Part shown: piece after piece, positions 1 to 12,242 of the stretch
Position numbering within the stretch: the first letter of the stretch is position 1
Layout: every line of letters begins with the position of its first letter
Source: Petaurus breviceps papuanus
Lineage: Eukaryota > Chordata > Mammalia > Diprotodontia > Petauridae
Reading direction: 5' to 3'
NCBI GenBank assembly: GCA_028583685.1
Contig: JAMXIF010000002.1
Location: 62,229,627 to 62,293,626, forward strand
Length of the DNA stretch: 64,000 nt
Position numbers and translations under genes: made by a program
Notes under the pieces: generated by a model
The model's input: only the letters and a program-made list of their open reading frames with translations
Databases searched by the model: none
Told to the model about the DNA's origin: nothing

Positions 1-419
1 TGAAGGAAAGTGAAATGAGCAGAACCTAAAAAATGCTATGAATAATAATTATAGCAATGTAGATGGAAAGATCTTTAAGAGAAAGTTGAAGTCTGAGTTA
101 TAGAAAAATTAATGGTAGATTAAGAAAAGATATTGAAACATGCTGAAGTAGGAAACGTCTTGGATAAGATATTGTCTACATTACTACACAAAGTTCTCAT
201 AGCAGATATTTTTACTGACCTATTTTTCTTTGTCATAATAAAGTATTCAGTTTGGAGGTGGGAAGGTTGGGTAGGAGATAGATATGCTAAAAAGTTAAAA
301 AGCATTAAAAATACATATTTTAAAAGGATTTGAAAGGCAACAGATGGGAAGATAGTGAGAAAGTAATTAAGAACTCTAAATGAATGGTAGTTGCTAGGCC
401 CTGGTGAGGGTTGGAGTCA

Positions 420-580
420 GTGGACATGAGTTTGAATTCATGCTCTGTCATTTACTATCTGGATAACACTGGGCAAATTACTTCACCTCTCTGTGATTCA
501 GCTTTCATATTTATAAGATGGTGGAGTTGGACTATACTTTCTCAGTACTTTTTTTTATTCTAAATCTATGAGTCTATAAT
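420..580 (+). mobile_element. MIR/MIR3-like SINE fragment
   Basis: GAGTTTGAATTCATGCTCTGTC..GGGCAAATTACTTCACCTCTCTGTG, then a GGAGTTGGACTATA..AATCTATGAGTCT tail of the L3/MIR3 type. Confidence 0.65.
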
Positions 581-937
581 AATTTATTTGAATATATTAA
601 AAGAAGTTACAAATGTGGTCAGTGAGCTATACTAAAAGAATGAGTGGAAATGGGCAAATATTCTACTTCTCATAAAGGGAAGAAATGTATGTTTGCTAAC
701 TTTAGACAACAATAATCCCTTTCAAAATTACAGAATGAATAATTAAAGACAGTTCATCAGCATTTAGAAGAGAAAAACATGATCTCTAGGACTCAGAGTA
801 GGTTCATTAAGAAAAAGTTGTAACCAACTAAATTGTTTCTTTTTTAAATAAGTTTTTTAGATTGTAGATCAGGATAAATATAATTTACAGAAGGTATTCC
901 CCTTTTATGGTAACAGAAATGTGGTCTTATTATAGTT

Positions 938-1183
938 TAATTGATTCAGTTGTATCTGACTCTCTGTGACCATAATAGGGGTTTTCTTGGCAAAGATACT
1001 GGAATGGTTTGTCATTGCCTTCTCCAGCTCATTTTACAGATGAGGAAACCAAGGCCAACAATATTAAGTGACTTCTCATGTGTCATACATCTAATAACTG
1101 TGGAAAAACAGATTTGAACTCAGGAAGATGAGTCTTTCTGACTCCAGGACCAGCACTCTATCCACTGTGCCACCCAACTGTCC
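938..1183 (-). mobile_element. MAR1/WSINE-like SINE
   Basis: Reverse-strand order: TTCAGTTGTATCTGACTCTC, GGTTTTCTTGGCAAAGATAC, CTTCTCCAGCTCATTTTACAGATGAGGAAAC, GATTTGAACTCAGGAAGATGAGTC, CACTGTGCCACCCAACTGTCC. Full length. Confidence 0.85.
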
Positions 1184-1734
1184 AAAATGTAGACGATAAG
1201 GTTATAAAATGTAATGGTAACCTTCAATAGTTTGTTTTCAGCCTGGAGAAAGTATCTAATGATGAAGTATAGGACTATGGCAGTATTGTCTCATTCTGAA
1301 TTTTTACTTCCAATGTGGGTTAAAATATAGGAGGAATGATTATCAAATTTATGGGTATCAAAGAGTTTGTATGTCAGAGAATTTTCATAGCTAAGGTATC
1401 TTTATTTGAGCAAAGTAGAAAGAATAAATTGCATAGAAGAATGAAGATTCCAAAAAGATCTCAGAAAGCTAGATGGATGGTTTGAATTTTAAAAGATGAA
1501 ACAATAGAAATAAATATAAAATCCTTCATTAAGGTTCTAAAATGAATTGCAGAGGATAAGATGAGTGATGCCTGGTTTAATAGAGTTTCATGTGAATAGA
1601 CAGTTGTCTTATTTGATGGTAGATTTAATATGCCGACAACAATGTGGATGCAAATGATATCTTACAGTTAGATTGTGCTTTAAGATTTACAAAATACTTT
1701 TCTTACAGTAACAGCTGTAACTGTTAACACATAA

Positions 1735-1971
1735 ATGTAGCATTTACATAGCACTTTAAGGCTTGTAAAACACTCTCTGTGTTATCTCTTTTGATCCTCA
1801 CAAGAACTAGGTGTCATTATCATCCCTGTGTAACAGTTGAAGGAACTGAGGCTGAGAGGGTAAGTGAACTGCCCATAGTCACATAGCTAATAAATGTCTA
1901 GGTAGGATTTGAACTCATGTCTTCCTGTTTCCAAGCCAGATACTCCATTCACCATATCACCTGGCTGCTTC
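1735..1971 (-). mobile_element. MIR-like SINE
   Basis: Reverse strand: ACATAGCACTTTAAGGCTTG..TGATCCTCACAAGAACTAGGTG..ACTGAGGCTGAGAGGG..GATTTGAACTCATGTCTTCCTG..CACCATATCACCTGGCTGC. Confidence 0.75.
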
Positions 1972-2155
1972 AATAACCCTGTAAAGTAAGTTTTACAAGT
2001 ATAATCGCTCCATTTTATAGACAAGGAGACTGAGCTTCAAAGATATTAAATGATTTGTCCATGAACACACAGCTGATACTGCAGCCATAACTCAAATCCA
2101 GGACTTTTGACATGAAGAATAGCCAGCTTTCTACTATACCATGCTATCTACCAAA
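1972..2155 (-). mobile_element. Second MIR-like SINE fragment, adjacent
   Basis: AATCGCTCCATTTTATAGACAAGGAGACTGAG..ACACACAGCTGATACTGC..ACTATACCATGCTATC. Lies directly against the previous SINE in the same orientation. Confidence 0.65.
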
Positions 2156-2324
2156 CCAATGAAATTGTGTTCCACTTTAATAAAGTCTGATGCTCTGAGT
2201 AAGAGCGAGATGTGGTGGGCCCATTGTACTCTTTATTGATCAGAAAATTTTTAGTTTCCATCACCCTTCTTTTTTTGGACATTATTATTTCCGGATCCAG
2301 AGAAAAGTGGCTGTGTTGAACAGA

Positions 2325-2815
2325 TTTCTTGAAATTATGTAATATTACAAAAAGGCTGAAGGAACTTGGGATATTTAACCCGTGTGGGGGGAAAAATTAG
2401 CTGTTTTCAAGTATTTTAAGAGCTGCCACACAAAGGAAGATTTATATTATAATTAGATTGCAAACTCTTTGGCAGGGACTGTCTTTTGCCTCTTTTGGTA
2501 TCCCTGGCACTTAGCACAGTGCCTGGCACTTAGTAGGTACTTAAATATTTACTGACTGCCTATTTCATGTTGTTCTAGAGTGAAGATCTTGGTGAAATTT
2601 AATAAGGAGGCAGATTTCAGCTAAATGTAAGGGAACACACACTAGCATTAGGAAGCATCAAATGGAATGGACTACCCTGTGAGGTGCTGAGTCACCATCA
2701 ATGGAAATGTTTCATTGTCCTTCTGGGGATACTGTAAGATGTAGTGTAGAATGTTCACTTCATGAAATCTGAGGTCCCTTCCAGCTTTAGTTTTTATAAT
2801 ACCAACAGATATAAG
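2325..2815 (+). mobile_element. L3/CR1-type LINE 3' end, split by a short L2-type piece
   Basis: GAAGGAACTTGGGATATTTAACCCGTG..AGCTGTTTTCAAGTATTTTAAGAGCTG (2357-2430) and GCAGATTTCAGCTAAATGTAAGG..GAATGGACTACCCTGTGAGGT..TCTGAGGTCCCTTCCAGCTTT (2610-2790) are successive parts of the L3 3' region. The L2-type piece at 2445-2572 parts them. Confidence 0.65.
2445..2572 (+). mobile_element. L2-type 3' end within L3
   Basis: AGATTGCAAACTCTTTGGCAGGGACTG..TATCCCTGGCACTTAGCACAGTGCCTGGCACTTAGTAGG, the L2 3' terminal block. Confidence 0.7.
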
Positions 2816-4489
2816 AGGAACCCATTCCCTTATCAACATGTAAGGATAAACCTGAATGATAATTTCAAACTATATTTTGTTGGTTATCTCTATTTTAATG
2901 GGGCTTTCAAAGTTTAAGGTATCTCCTCAAGTTTTTAAATTAATAAATTTGATAATAGTAGCTTATTCATAAGTAGTGTTTACAAGATCCTTATATATAA
3001 ACACAACAATTTTCCTGAGAATCACAATCTGTCAATGTATTAGATGGAATCAGAGCATACTCTTTGGACCTTGGTCATTTGATACATTTTTATTTTCCAG
3101 ATATTTTTTCAGCTGAACAATAACAACAATTATCAGTACTCCTTATTTTCCCCAATCATTAGTGATGTTAGTCATGTTAGAATCTACAATATTATGTGAT
3201 TCATGTTTATTTTATATTCATTATACTTTGGGGGTAATTTCGTCCTGACACTTTAATATTACAGGTAAACTACTTCCTAGATCCAAGGTGAGATGATTTA
3301 TAACTTTTCTGAGTTATATCATGTTGATTCAGGATGTGTTCAATTTCTGAGTGATTTTTCCTGATATTGCCCAAAATTATGTGGTACACCCAGTATAGAA
3401 GATATTTTTCTACAATATGTACATTAATCCAGGGAGAATGTTGTATTTGAATATCACAAACTCATTTAAAAAAAGATTTTTCTCAATATTCTCCCTTTTT
3501 TCTTCTCCATATGGACAAATCTAAGTGGGAAAATATCAAAGGCAAAATAATGATTAATTCTGGGTGGGAAATGTAAGTTATGATGCAATACCCAGGAATG
3601 ATAATAAGTAGGACTCAACTTGAGTATTTGTGAATAGATACTGTACATTTATATAGTAATGTGTATGCATGTTTGAATCTCAGAAATATAAAACAAAATC
3701 AAGAAATAAAAGTTTAAAATTTATTATTTAAAATGTATTATTTTCACTCTTTGAAACTTGTGGCACCTTAATGTGCTGTCTGCCCCACTCAGGCAAACTT
3801 TAAAATAATATCATGTTTCACAAAACCCTATTAAACTGTCACATAAATTTCTCTTATTTCCTTTTCCCGTCAGTGTTAGTTATAATAGAAGATATTTTTG
3901 TGTCAATGGAAATTCTTTCCATTGTTTCTAGCCTCTTCCTCCTTCCTGAGTCATTTTAGGTGACATTCCTCATGGGGGCAAAGATGCCCCTGAGTTTCTT
4001 TGCCTCTCCAGGCCGAAGGGTCACAGAGTCCCTCCTGCCAATAATATTATTGCAGACTTGCCTGAAGACTTTGAGTGGTGTTCAAACTTTGACTAGCCCC
4101 CCACTATCGATATTTTCATCTGCCTGATTCATATGTCCCCTGAAGAATCTTCTTAAGTCAAATAGCCAAGCAAATATCTAATGAGATCCTGCTCAAATCA
4201 GATCTATTCCCCTAGCAAACCTCCGTTGAGATATGGTGATACTGATTCAGAATGGTGAGAGCAGTATATTGTCTCTTTCTCTTGACCATCTTTGGTTCCA
4301 GCCATTTTGGACTCACTTTGTAGATGGTTAAGGTTTGAGAGTAAACTTCCTAGTACGGTCCAGTAGACTAGCTTTCTGCTCTGTCTGACCAGTGATTTCA
4401 TATTTGTGTACAAAGTTGATGTTTTCTGTGTATAGGCTCTCCCAGACCCATACAGATACCAATAAACACTAACTTCCCCACATGCATCA
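2816..4489. other. Intron sequence, no feature recognised
   Basis: AT-rich up to 3750, somewhat GC-richer at 3960-4440. Short frames at 3466-3648 and 4204-4413 have no recognised family and look like chance. Confidence 0.5.
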
Positions 4490-4850
4490 ACATCCTTTTG
4501 TTGAATGCAGTACCTTGCACGTATTTAGCACTTGATAAATTTATGTTGGATTGAATTAAATGGTTAGAGATGATCTAACACAAAGCACCAAGGGCCCTGG
4601 GGCTGAAGTGCTCTTCTGAGTCTCAAATAATTTCTTCCTTGAACTGAATTCTCCTCCTCTCACCACGTTCTTGCTCACCAACCAATGGACAAACATTTAT
4701 TGAGTACCTACTATGGGTCAGCCGCTGTGCTAAGTCCCTGGGGCTATGAAGGCAAGAACAAAGCAGTCCCTCTTCTCAAGGAGCTTCCACTCTATCCAAG
4801 GAATAAACATATACAGATGTTCAGTTACAAAATATGCAGAAGGTTATTTA
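4490..4850. mobile_element. Two L2 3' end fragments, opposite strands
   Basis: Plus strand at 4495-4560: GCAGTACCTTGCACGTATTTAGCACTTGATAAATT. Minus strand at 4680-4850: AAACATTTATTGAGTACCTACTATG..GGGGCTATGAAGGCAAGAAC..CTCAAGGAGCTTCCA. Confidence 0.55.
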
Positions 4851-6064
4851 AAGGCTAATATATAAGCAAGTCGTATCCAACATAAAAATCAACTTTCACC
4901 CCATTTTTTTCTTTCTTAAATGTCCCAGTAGATGTGCCAGTACAATCAACTATCGCACTATCTACTTATTTTCCATAGTTCTGAAAACTGTGGAAATGAG
5001 GTATAGTAGCCTCCTATGTGTGGTGTGGTATTAGAATCACTGCCTGCAGTGTTTTTTAAGAGTAGGAGTAATTCTTTTTTTTTTTGTATCCCTAATGCCT
5101 AGAACGATGCTTAGAACAGATTGCAATCAATTGATTAAATAGATCCTCTTCTTGAACTGTAAACCCAGGGTCTTATTCTCCTTATTATACCAACACATTG
5201 TATACTTAAAGACTCTCTTCTCTCCTAATTTGGGGATGTAGGACAGCCTATCTTTCCTACTTCTATTGATGTTAGAAAGCACGGCATCAATGTAACAAGA
5301 CCCTCTATAATATGGCTTTGGTATAATGTAAATTTTCCCTTGTAGCCTATCCAAAGTGTCCAATGTCTCGAAGGACCTTCTACTCTTATCTATACCCTAC
5401 TTATCTTATAACTGTACTTTAAAAAAGTTTTTAAAAAGCTAACTTTATAAAAAACACTATTGACATTTAAAGTGGGAGCTTGGAATAAATTTCAATTGCA
5501 ATTTGCTTCACAAAAATTCAATTTACATACAACTTTTCAGGTTGCCACCTACCGCATAAAGTGAGACCAAACTCACCAGTGCAGCTGTGTGTAGCATCGC
5601 CATTCCAGGACTGTGCTAGAGCAAGCCCCAGATGTTTTCTGCAATGCTTTTATTAAGTGGTTTCCCAGGGTTTTTTCAGCCCAAAAGCTATGTGGTCAAA
5701 ATGGACATTTTAAGGTCTTCATAAGTCTTAATGCATCTCCACAGGTTGGGAAAGAGTACTCCAGTACAGAGTATTCATGCTCCACAATTATCCCAGCATG
5801 AGTGTTGGGTATGGTGCTGTGGTTAGGAATGAAGGCACCTAAGGCCAAATTGGTTACAAGGAATAAGATAACTTACTGAATAGAATAAAGTCTTGTTAGG
5901 TTCAGGCTCATTGGGAAACCTCTAAGGGAATAACAGAGACAGAAGGGGAGACAGAGATGGGAAGTGGGTACAGAACTGACTGTATAGTCAAGTATAATCT
6001 CATTAAACAAATCCTGGGAGACTGTGGTAGGTGGAAGTTGAAGGTAGTAAGGGGATTGGACAGA
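4851..6064. other. Intron sequence, no feature recognised
   Basis: Includes a CpG-bearing stretch at 5540-5800 (frame 5613-5801) that I could not assign; it may be an old DNA element. Confidence 0.4.
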
Positions 6065-7090
6065 GATAGGTTCAGTCAGTAAGTCAAAAAAGCATTTATG
6101 TGTTGAGCATTGTGTTAAGCACTGAAGATATGAAGGACAAAAGATAGTCCCTAATTTCAAGGAGCTCAAAATCTAATGGGAGAGACTACAAACAATTAAG
6201 TACAAACAAGCTAAGTATAGAATAAATAGGAAATACTTAAGGAAGGGAAAACATTAGAGTTAAGAGGGATTAGGAAAGGCTTTCTGTAGATGGTGGAATT
6301 TTAGTTGGAACTTGAAGAAAGCCAGGAGGTGGAGACGAGGAGGGAGAACATCCAAGACATGGGCAAAAGCCAGAGAAAATGCTCAGAGCCAAGAAATGAA
6401 GTGTCATTTGTAGAACAGCAAGGAGGCTGGTGTCACTGAATAGAACAGTATGTGGTAAACCCAAGGTGTAAGAAGATTGGAAATGTAAGGGGGTAGAGGT
6501 AGTTTTAAAAAGGCTTTGGATGCCAAATAGAAGATTTTGTATTTAGTCTTAGAAGTCACTGGAATTTAATGACTGTGGGTGTTGGTGGTGGTAGTGACAT
6601 GGTTAGACTTATGATTTTGGAAAATCATTTGCAAAATGGCAGAGGGACTGGGGTAGGGAGAGACTTATGGCAGGCAGACTAACCAGCAACCTATTTCAAT
6701 AATCCAGATATGAGGTGATAAGGGTCTGCACCAGAGTGGTGGCAGTATCACAGGAGAAAAGGATGTATTCAAGAGATGTTGCAAAGGTAAATTCTATGGG
6801 TCTTGTCAACAGATTGGATATGGAAGGTTAAGAGATGGAAAGGAATTGAGGCTGATTCCTAGGTTGCAAACTTGGAGGACTGGGTGGATGGATGTGCCTT
6901 TGGCAGTATTTGCAAAGTTGGGAAGACAGGAAGGTTTAAGGGAAAACATAATGAATTCAGTTTTGGACATGATGAGTTTAAGATGCCTACTGTAGTCCAG
7001 TTTGAGACGACCAATATACAATTGTAGATGTGAGACTATGTCAGCAGAGAGCTGAGGGCTGGATAGGTAGATTTCACAGCACAAATTGGA
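6065..7090 (-). mobile_element. L2 LINE 3' part, minus strand
   Basis: Read on the minus strand it ends in the L2 3' end (AATAAATGCTTTTTTGACTTAC near 6075-6095; AATTAGGGACTATC). Upstream is the familiar stretch complementary to CAATAATCCAGATATGAGGTGATAAGGGTCTGCACCAG (6697-6735), equal to the L2 block CAGGCCCTCATCACCTCATG..TACTGCAATAG seen at 24210-24250. Open frames here (5873-6169, 6806-7084) are remnants or chance. Confidence 0.65.
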
Positions 7091-8245
7091 GCAGGACTAA
7101 TAGAGAACATTAAGCATAGGAAATGGACCAGAGTACTGTTATGGGGAATAAGCACCATCTCCCTTCTCCTCATATGTTGACATTCTGCTGAATTCCCAAT
7201 TGCCCTAACCTAGCTATGGATCTGATTTGGAAGGGTGGGGCATGGAACCAAAACGATTATGCCAGTTTGAAAACGAGTGGCCCGAAGCCAAGGTTATTTG
7301 GTCACATGAAGAACCTCATTTCAGCTCTGCAAAGGAATTGTACAAGACCTCAATCACTCATTCCCCTAGTCTGAAATGGCTTATTAGTATTTCCAACAGG
7401 TCCCCTGACTGTACCTCCCTGTGAGGGCACTGTGTCTATTCCACACATCCTAAGAGCACTTGGCCTGTCAGGGGCTCTTTCTTACTGCCCAATCATCTGT
7501 GAATATCCCTAATTCAGAAGGTGAATACATTCAAATGGCAGGCACACAAAAGGAAGGTTGCCAAGCAACAGGGAATCTGAACTACCCTGTCAGGCATTAG
7601 GAATGGAAAACAAGCAGTTCACAACCCGCGTGGCAATTTTGTTTCAAATGGCAACAATAATAATACATTTCTGCCTCTCTCTCTTCCTCTCTTTCTCTCC
7701 CTTTTGAAGAATGAATCCCCTGCCAAGCCTCAATGACTCCTGCATAATTTCACAAAATAACTACTCTGGCTTGAGATGATTTTTTTTGTCCAGGTTGGTG
7801 CTATGAGCTTTCTGTTTGTGGGACCACTTGGTGCTTAAGTTACTAACAGTCCCCTCCTTACCTTATTTGCTAGCCACCTTTAGCACATACTTGTTTCTTG
7901 CAACCACCTGTCCTAAGCACTTGTGAAAAAGAGTAAGACTCTCTAGGTTGCTAGGAAAATGGTAGAAGAGTCAAAGACCCTTGGTCCCATTTCATTTTGA
8001 AATGGTTCAGTTTCTTTGTCTGGTTGTATCATATGCCTTGGGTTTATAGTCCTTTTTGTTTTAATTCTCCTACATTCATTGGTTTTAGAGCTGAGGATTT
8101 TAATTTATCTGTCATGTTGCTCTTTTGTATCTAAGTTTCCTGCCATCTATATCCCATCCTTACAATACATCTGAAATGATTTGATTTTGGAATAAGTTTA
8201 GAGAAATAGAGAGAATCAGGATGTAGAATAAAATGACCATCATTC
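7091..8245. other. Intron sequence, no feature recognised
   Basis: Looks non-repetitive. A CT-rich patch lies at 7675-7705. The 7227-7424 frame matches nothing I know. Confidence 0.45.
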
Positions 8246-8800
8246 TTCAATATTCAATAAATCAAAAAACATTCATTAATCATATAATCGGTGCCATATA
8301 CTAAAATAGGTACAGGACATATAAGATACTTCATATTCCCCAAGGAATTTACATTCCAGTGGAGACATACAACCAGTATAGACAAGTGGTAACCAAGGAA
8401 GTTTTGGTCTAGGACATCATAGTGTATGAGTAGAGCTATAGGATAATAGATTGTCATACTCTCTCTAGTCGCAATGATAAACCTATTCTTGTTGAGAAAA
8501 TGAGGGTAAGGGCAAGGCAGATAGCAATATGCCCAAATTGAGTGTACTCCATAGATGGATGGATGGATGGATAAGTTGTATCTGAAATAGTCCTAAGAGG
8601 CAATATATTTCTCCTAGAAAGTGAGATGATGAAATCACAGATTTATTGCTGGAAAGAACCTTAGGCAACATTTTATCCAACTCCATCATTTTATAGATGA
8701 AGAAACTGAGGCTCTGAAATTTTAAGAGAATTCTCCAGTTGCAGAAATGATAAGTATCAGAGGGGGGAATTTGCGTTGAAGTCATCCTCTCTATACATCT
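8246..8800 (-). mobile_element. Weak L2 and MIR3/L3 fragments
   Basis: 8250-8420 resembles a worn minus-strand L2 end (CATTCATTAAT..CCCCAAGGAATTTACATTCC). 8635-8790 is a minus-strand MIR3/L3 type (CTGGAAAGAACCTTAG..CCAACTCCATCATTTTATAGATGAAGAAACTGAGGC). A short ATGG run is at 8557-8572. Confidence 0.45.
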
Positions 8801-9642
8801 ATCCCCTAGGCCATGCTATAAACTGATGACCTCCATAACTAGAATTGAAGCTGGGAGATAAAGGCATTATATATGGGGAACATACAAGTTCAGAGGTCAG
8901 ATAAGGAGCCCTGTTGGTTGTGGACCATGTCTTACTTTCTGAGTCCTAAGGTGGAGAAAGATTGACCCCTGTACAAGGTTTCTGCCCTGGGTTGCCATCT
9001 TAATCTAGAAGAATGTAGACTTTACTTTCTAATCCAAAACAATAGGTTTCTGAAAACTTGTCTGTGCTACATGACAAGTGTTGACATTTCCACCCTGGGG
9101 ATCATTTCCATTATCGTCAGGGTCTGTAATGTTCAATGTCCATTCCTGACTAGTCCTGTGAAAAACTCTAGCCATCTTCTTCTGTCCAATTGGGAACCAC
9201 TTGATGCAATGTTATTGCAATAGAAATCAGTTACAGAGCAGAGAAATAGTTCATGATGCCCCAGGGTATCTCTTTTATAGTATAGTCTGCCAATTCAGGG
9301 TTACAGTCCCTCTGTAAGATGAAAGTTGAAGCTGTGCTTGCACACTGTGTTTATCATAACCCATTTCCACTTTAGGATACCACCCGGCTTCTACATTGCT
9401 TTTCACTCAACTAAGCCTCTTTCTTAACTATAACATCACTGAGAAAACCTAAGTACATTGTGACATTTTAGATGAGTTTCTCCACATGAATTTGTGATCT
9501 CATCAAAGTGGGTACCTCTTCCAGGACCAGAAATTACAATCCATTTATGCCTGTTCATTTTGTATTACCCTTGTTTTCATTTTCCTGAAAATCTATCACA
9601 TGGGTTCATCTCATATGTTGTGGATCTCTCCTGAGTTCTCTT
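8801..9642. other. Intron sequence, no feature recognised
   Basis: No coding or repeat pattern recognised. Confidence 0.45.
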
Positions 9643-10395
9643 GAAAATTGGTTGGTTAGAGGCAGAGCCAAGATGACGGGGTAGAAATAGGACTTTTGCG
9701 CAGCTCCAGCTTCCACCTCCTCCAATACATGTAAAAAAATGACTCTAAACAAAGTTTAGGGATACAGAAGCCACAAAGAAACACAGAGAAACAAATCTCC
9801 CACTGAAGGAAGCCCGGAAGGACAGCAGAAAGGGTCCATCACATCCTGCTGGGAGCCAAGGGCAGTCCTGCCTGAGCCTTGGTTTTAGCCCCAGGATGGC
9901 CCCAAGGAGTGGCTGCTAGAGCAGACTTCACAAGAGTAAATCACGAGTAGCTGTATCAGTTTCCAAACTTCTCAATCCATAAATGCCAAAGACAAAGTAA
10001 AAGATCAGTGTGGAACTTGGTTGGACTAGGGGAAGATAGAAGAGTGTGGTCTGGCTGCTACTCCCAGAGTGAGAAGAGGAGGAAGTGTGGTGGCTGCAGC
10101 CGCTACCGTGTGGTTGCTTCTAAAGCTCCTGACCTGCAGATTGCAGGGGGACCAAGCAAATATTCAGAGGCTAGGCAATCTTGCTTTGACTTGCTTCCGT
10201 CTGGATTGCTGTCTAGGCTGGAGGACCTGGGGAGTGTCAGCAGTGAGCCAGAGCATGTGGAGGCTTCAGAAAGGGCAGCCAACTAAAAGCTCCAGCATCT
10301 GAGAAAACCCCAGCAATTTGGAACAAAGCTCTCCTCTCTGGAAGCAGAGTTCTACTGTGGCAAAAAGCTCAAAAGTCAAGTGATTGAGTGGCAAC

Positions 10396-11462
10396 ATGAG
10401 CAAGCAAAGGAAGCAAAGCAAGCACAGAATTCCGACTTTGGATTCCTTTTTTGGGGACAAAAAAGAATCAAAGCATGGAATGGGAGGAAGACAACTAAGT
10501 CAGAATTCCTGTACCAAAAGCTTCCAAGAAGAATATGAACTGATTACAGGCCATAGAGGAGCTTAAGAAGGATTTTCAAAACCAAATAAGACAAGTGGAA
10601 GAAAAATTGGGAAGAGAAATGAGAATGATGCAAGAAAATCATGAAAAGAGAGTCAACAAGCTGACTGAAGCAAATAACGCCTTAAAAAATAGACTAAAAG
10701 AGGTGCCAAAAAAAAACCCAATGAGAAGAAGAATGCCTTAAAAAGTTGAATTTTCCAGATGGAAAAAGAATCTCAAAAGCTCACTAAAGAGAATCATTCC
10801 TTCAGAATTAGATTGGAGCAAATGGAAGCTAGTGACTTTATGAGAAATCAAGATACTATTAAACAGATCCAAAGAAATGAAAAAATAGAAGGCAATGTGA
10901 AATATCTCATTGGAAAAACCACTGATCTGGAAAATAGATGCAGTAGAGATATTTTAAATATTATTGGACAACTTGAAAGCCACGATAAAAAAAAGAACCT
11001 AGAAGTCATCCTTTAAGAAATTCTCAAGGAAAATTTCCCTGATGTTTTAGAACCAGAGGGCAAAATGGAAGTTGAAAGAATCTACCAATCACCTCTTGAA
11101 AAAGATCTGAAAAAGAAAACTGCTAGGAATATTATAGCCAGGTTCCAGGTTCCCAGATCAAGGAGAAAATATTACAAGCAGCCAAGAAGAAACAATTTGA
11201 ATATGTGAAAACCCAATCAGGATAACACAGCACCTGGCAGCTTCTAAACTGAGGGATCGAAGGGCTTGTATTATGATAATCTAGAGGTCAAAGGAGCTGG
11301 GATTAAAACCAAGAATCACCTACCCAGCAAAACTGAGTATCACATTTCAGGAGAAAATATGGTCATTCAATGAAATAGAGGACTTTCAAGCATTCTTGAT
11401 GAAAAAAACCAGAGTTGAATAGAAAATTTGACATTCAGATACAAGAAGCAAGAGAAGCATGA
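10396..11462 (+). pseudogene. L1-type ORF1 of HAL1-like copy 1, broken
   Basis: The product begins MSKQRKQSKHRIPTLDSFFG, followed by a charged Glu/Lys/Gln-rich stretch expected to form a coiled coil. An RNA-binding domain remnant follows (TDLENR about 10924-10941), then a C-terminal domain ending in QEAREA and TGA at 11460. Stops and shifts interrupt it. The longest open pieces are 10384-10566 and 10759-11016. The start was chosen because the same ATG context, 8 nt after a TGA, is present in copy 2. The role in live elements is a nucleic-acid-binding chaperone in an RNA-protein particle. This copy cannot make a full protein. Confidence 0.75.
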
Positions 11463-11596
11463 GAAGATAAACAGGGAAAAGAAATCATAAGGAACTTATC
11501 AAAGTTGAACTATTTATATTCCTACATGGAAAAACAATAATTATAACATACGAAACTTTTCTCAATATGAAAATAGTTGAAGGGGATATAAATGTG

Positions 11597-11640
11597 TGTA
11601 TACATATATATATATATATGTATACATATATATATAGGAG
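11597..11640. repeat. TA/TATG-rich microsatellite inside HAL1-like copy 1
   Basis: An alternating tatata/tatg tract just after ORF1. AT-rich tracts occur at the same element position in copies 2 and 3. Confidence 0.8.
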
Positions 11641-12242
11641 GGTATATAGGCATATGAATATGTATGTAAGTGTATGCATATATGTGTACAGGTATACATA
11701 GACAAAAGGCACAGGACCAATTTAATAGCAAGAGATGATACTTAAAAGGTGAAATTGAGAGGTGAGAAAGGAATATAATGAGAGGGAATGGGAGAGACAG
11801 AATAGGGCAAATTATCTCATATAGAAGAGGTAAGGGAAAACTGTTACAATGTAGGGGAAGAACACGAAGGCAAAAGGTAATGGCACAACCTTATTCTCAT
11901 TGAATTTGGCTTAGGGAGGGAATGACCTACACACTGAATAGAATATCTCACCCTACAGTGGATAGGGGGGAAGGAGATGAGAGTGGGGATGATGGAGGTG
12001 AGGGCAGGTTGGGGGAGGAGGGCAGTTAGAAGCTGACACTTTTGAAGGGGTTCATGGTCAAAGTAAAGAATAGAACAAGTGGTGGGCAGGATAGTATGGA
12101 GGGAAATATAGTCAGTCTTTCACAATATCCACTATGGAAATGTCTTGTGTAGGTAGCTACACGTGTGCAACCTGTATTGAATTACCTGTCTTCCCAGTAA
12201 GAGTAGGTGATGAGGGAGGAAGTGAAAGAATGTGTAATTCAA

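Noticed and set aside
938-1183. tRNA gene
   Set aside because: The tRNA-like boxes belong to SINE heads, here and at every other SINE listed. No intact cloverleaf was seen.
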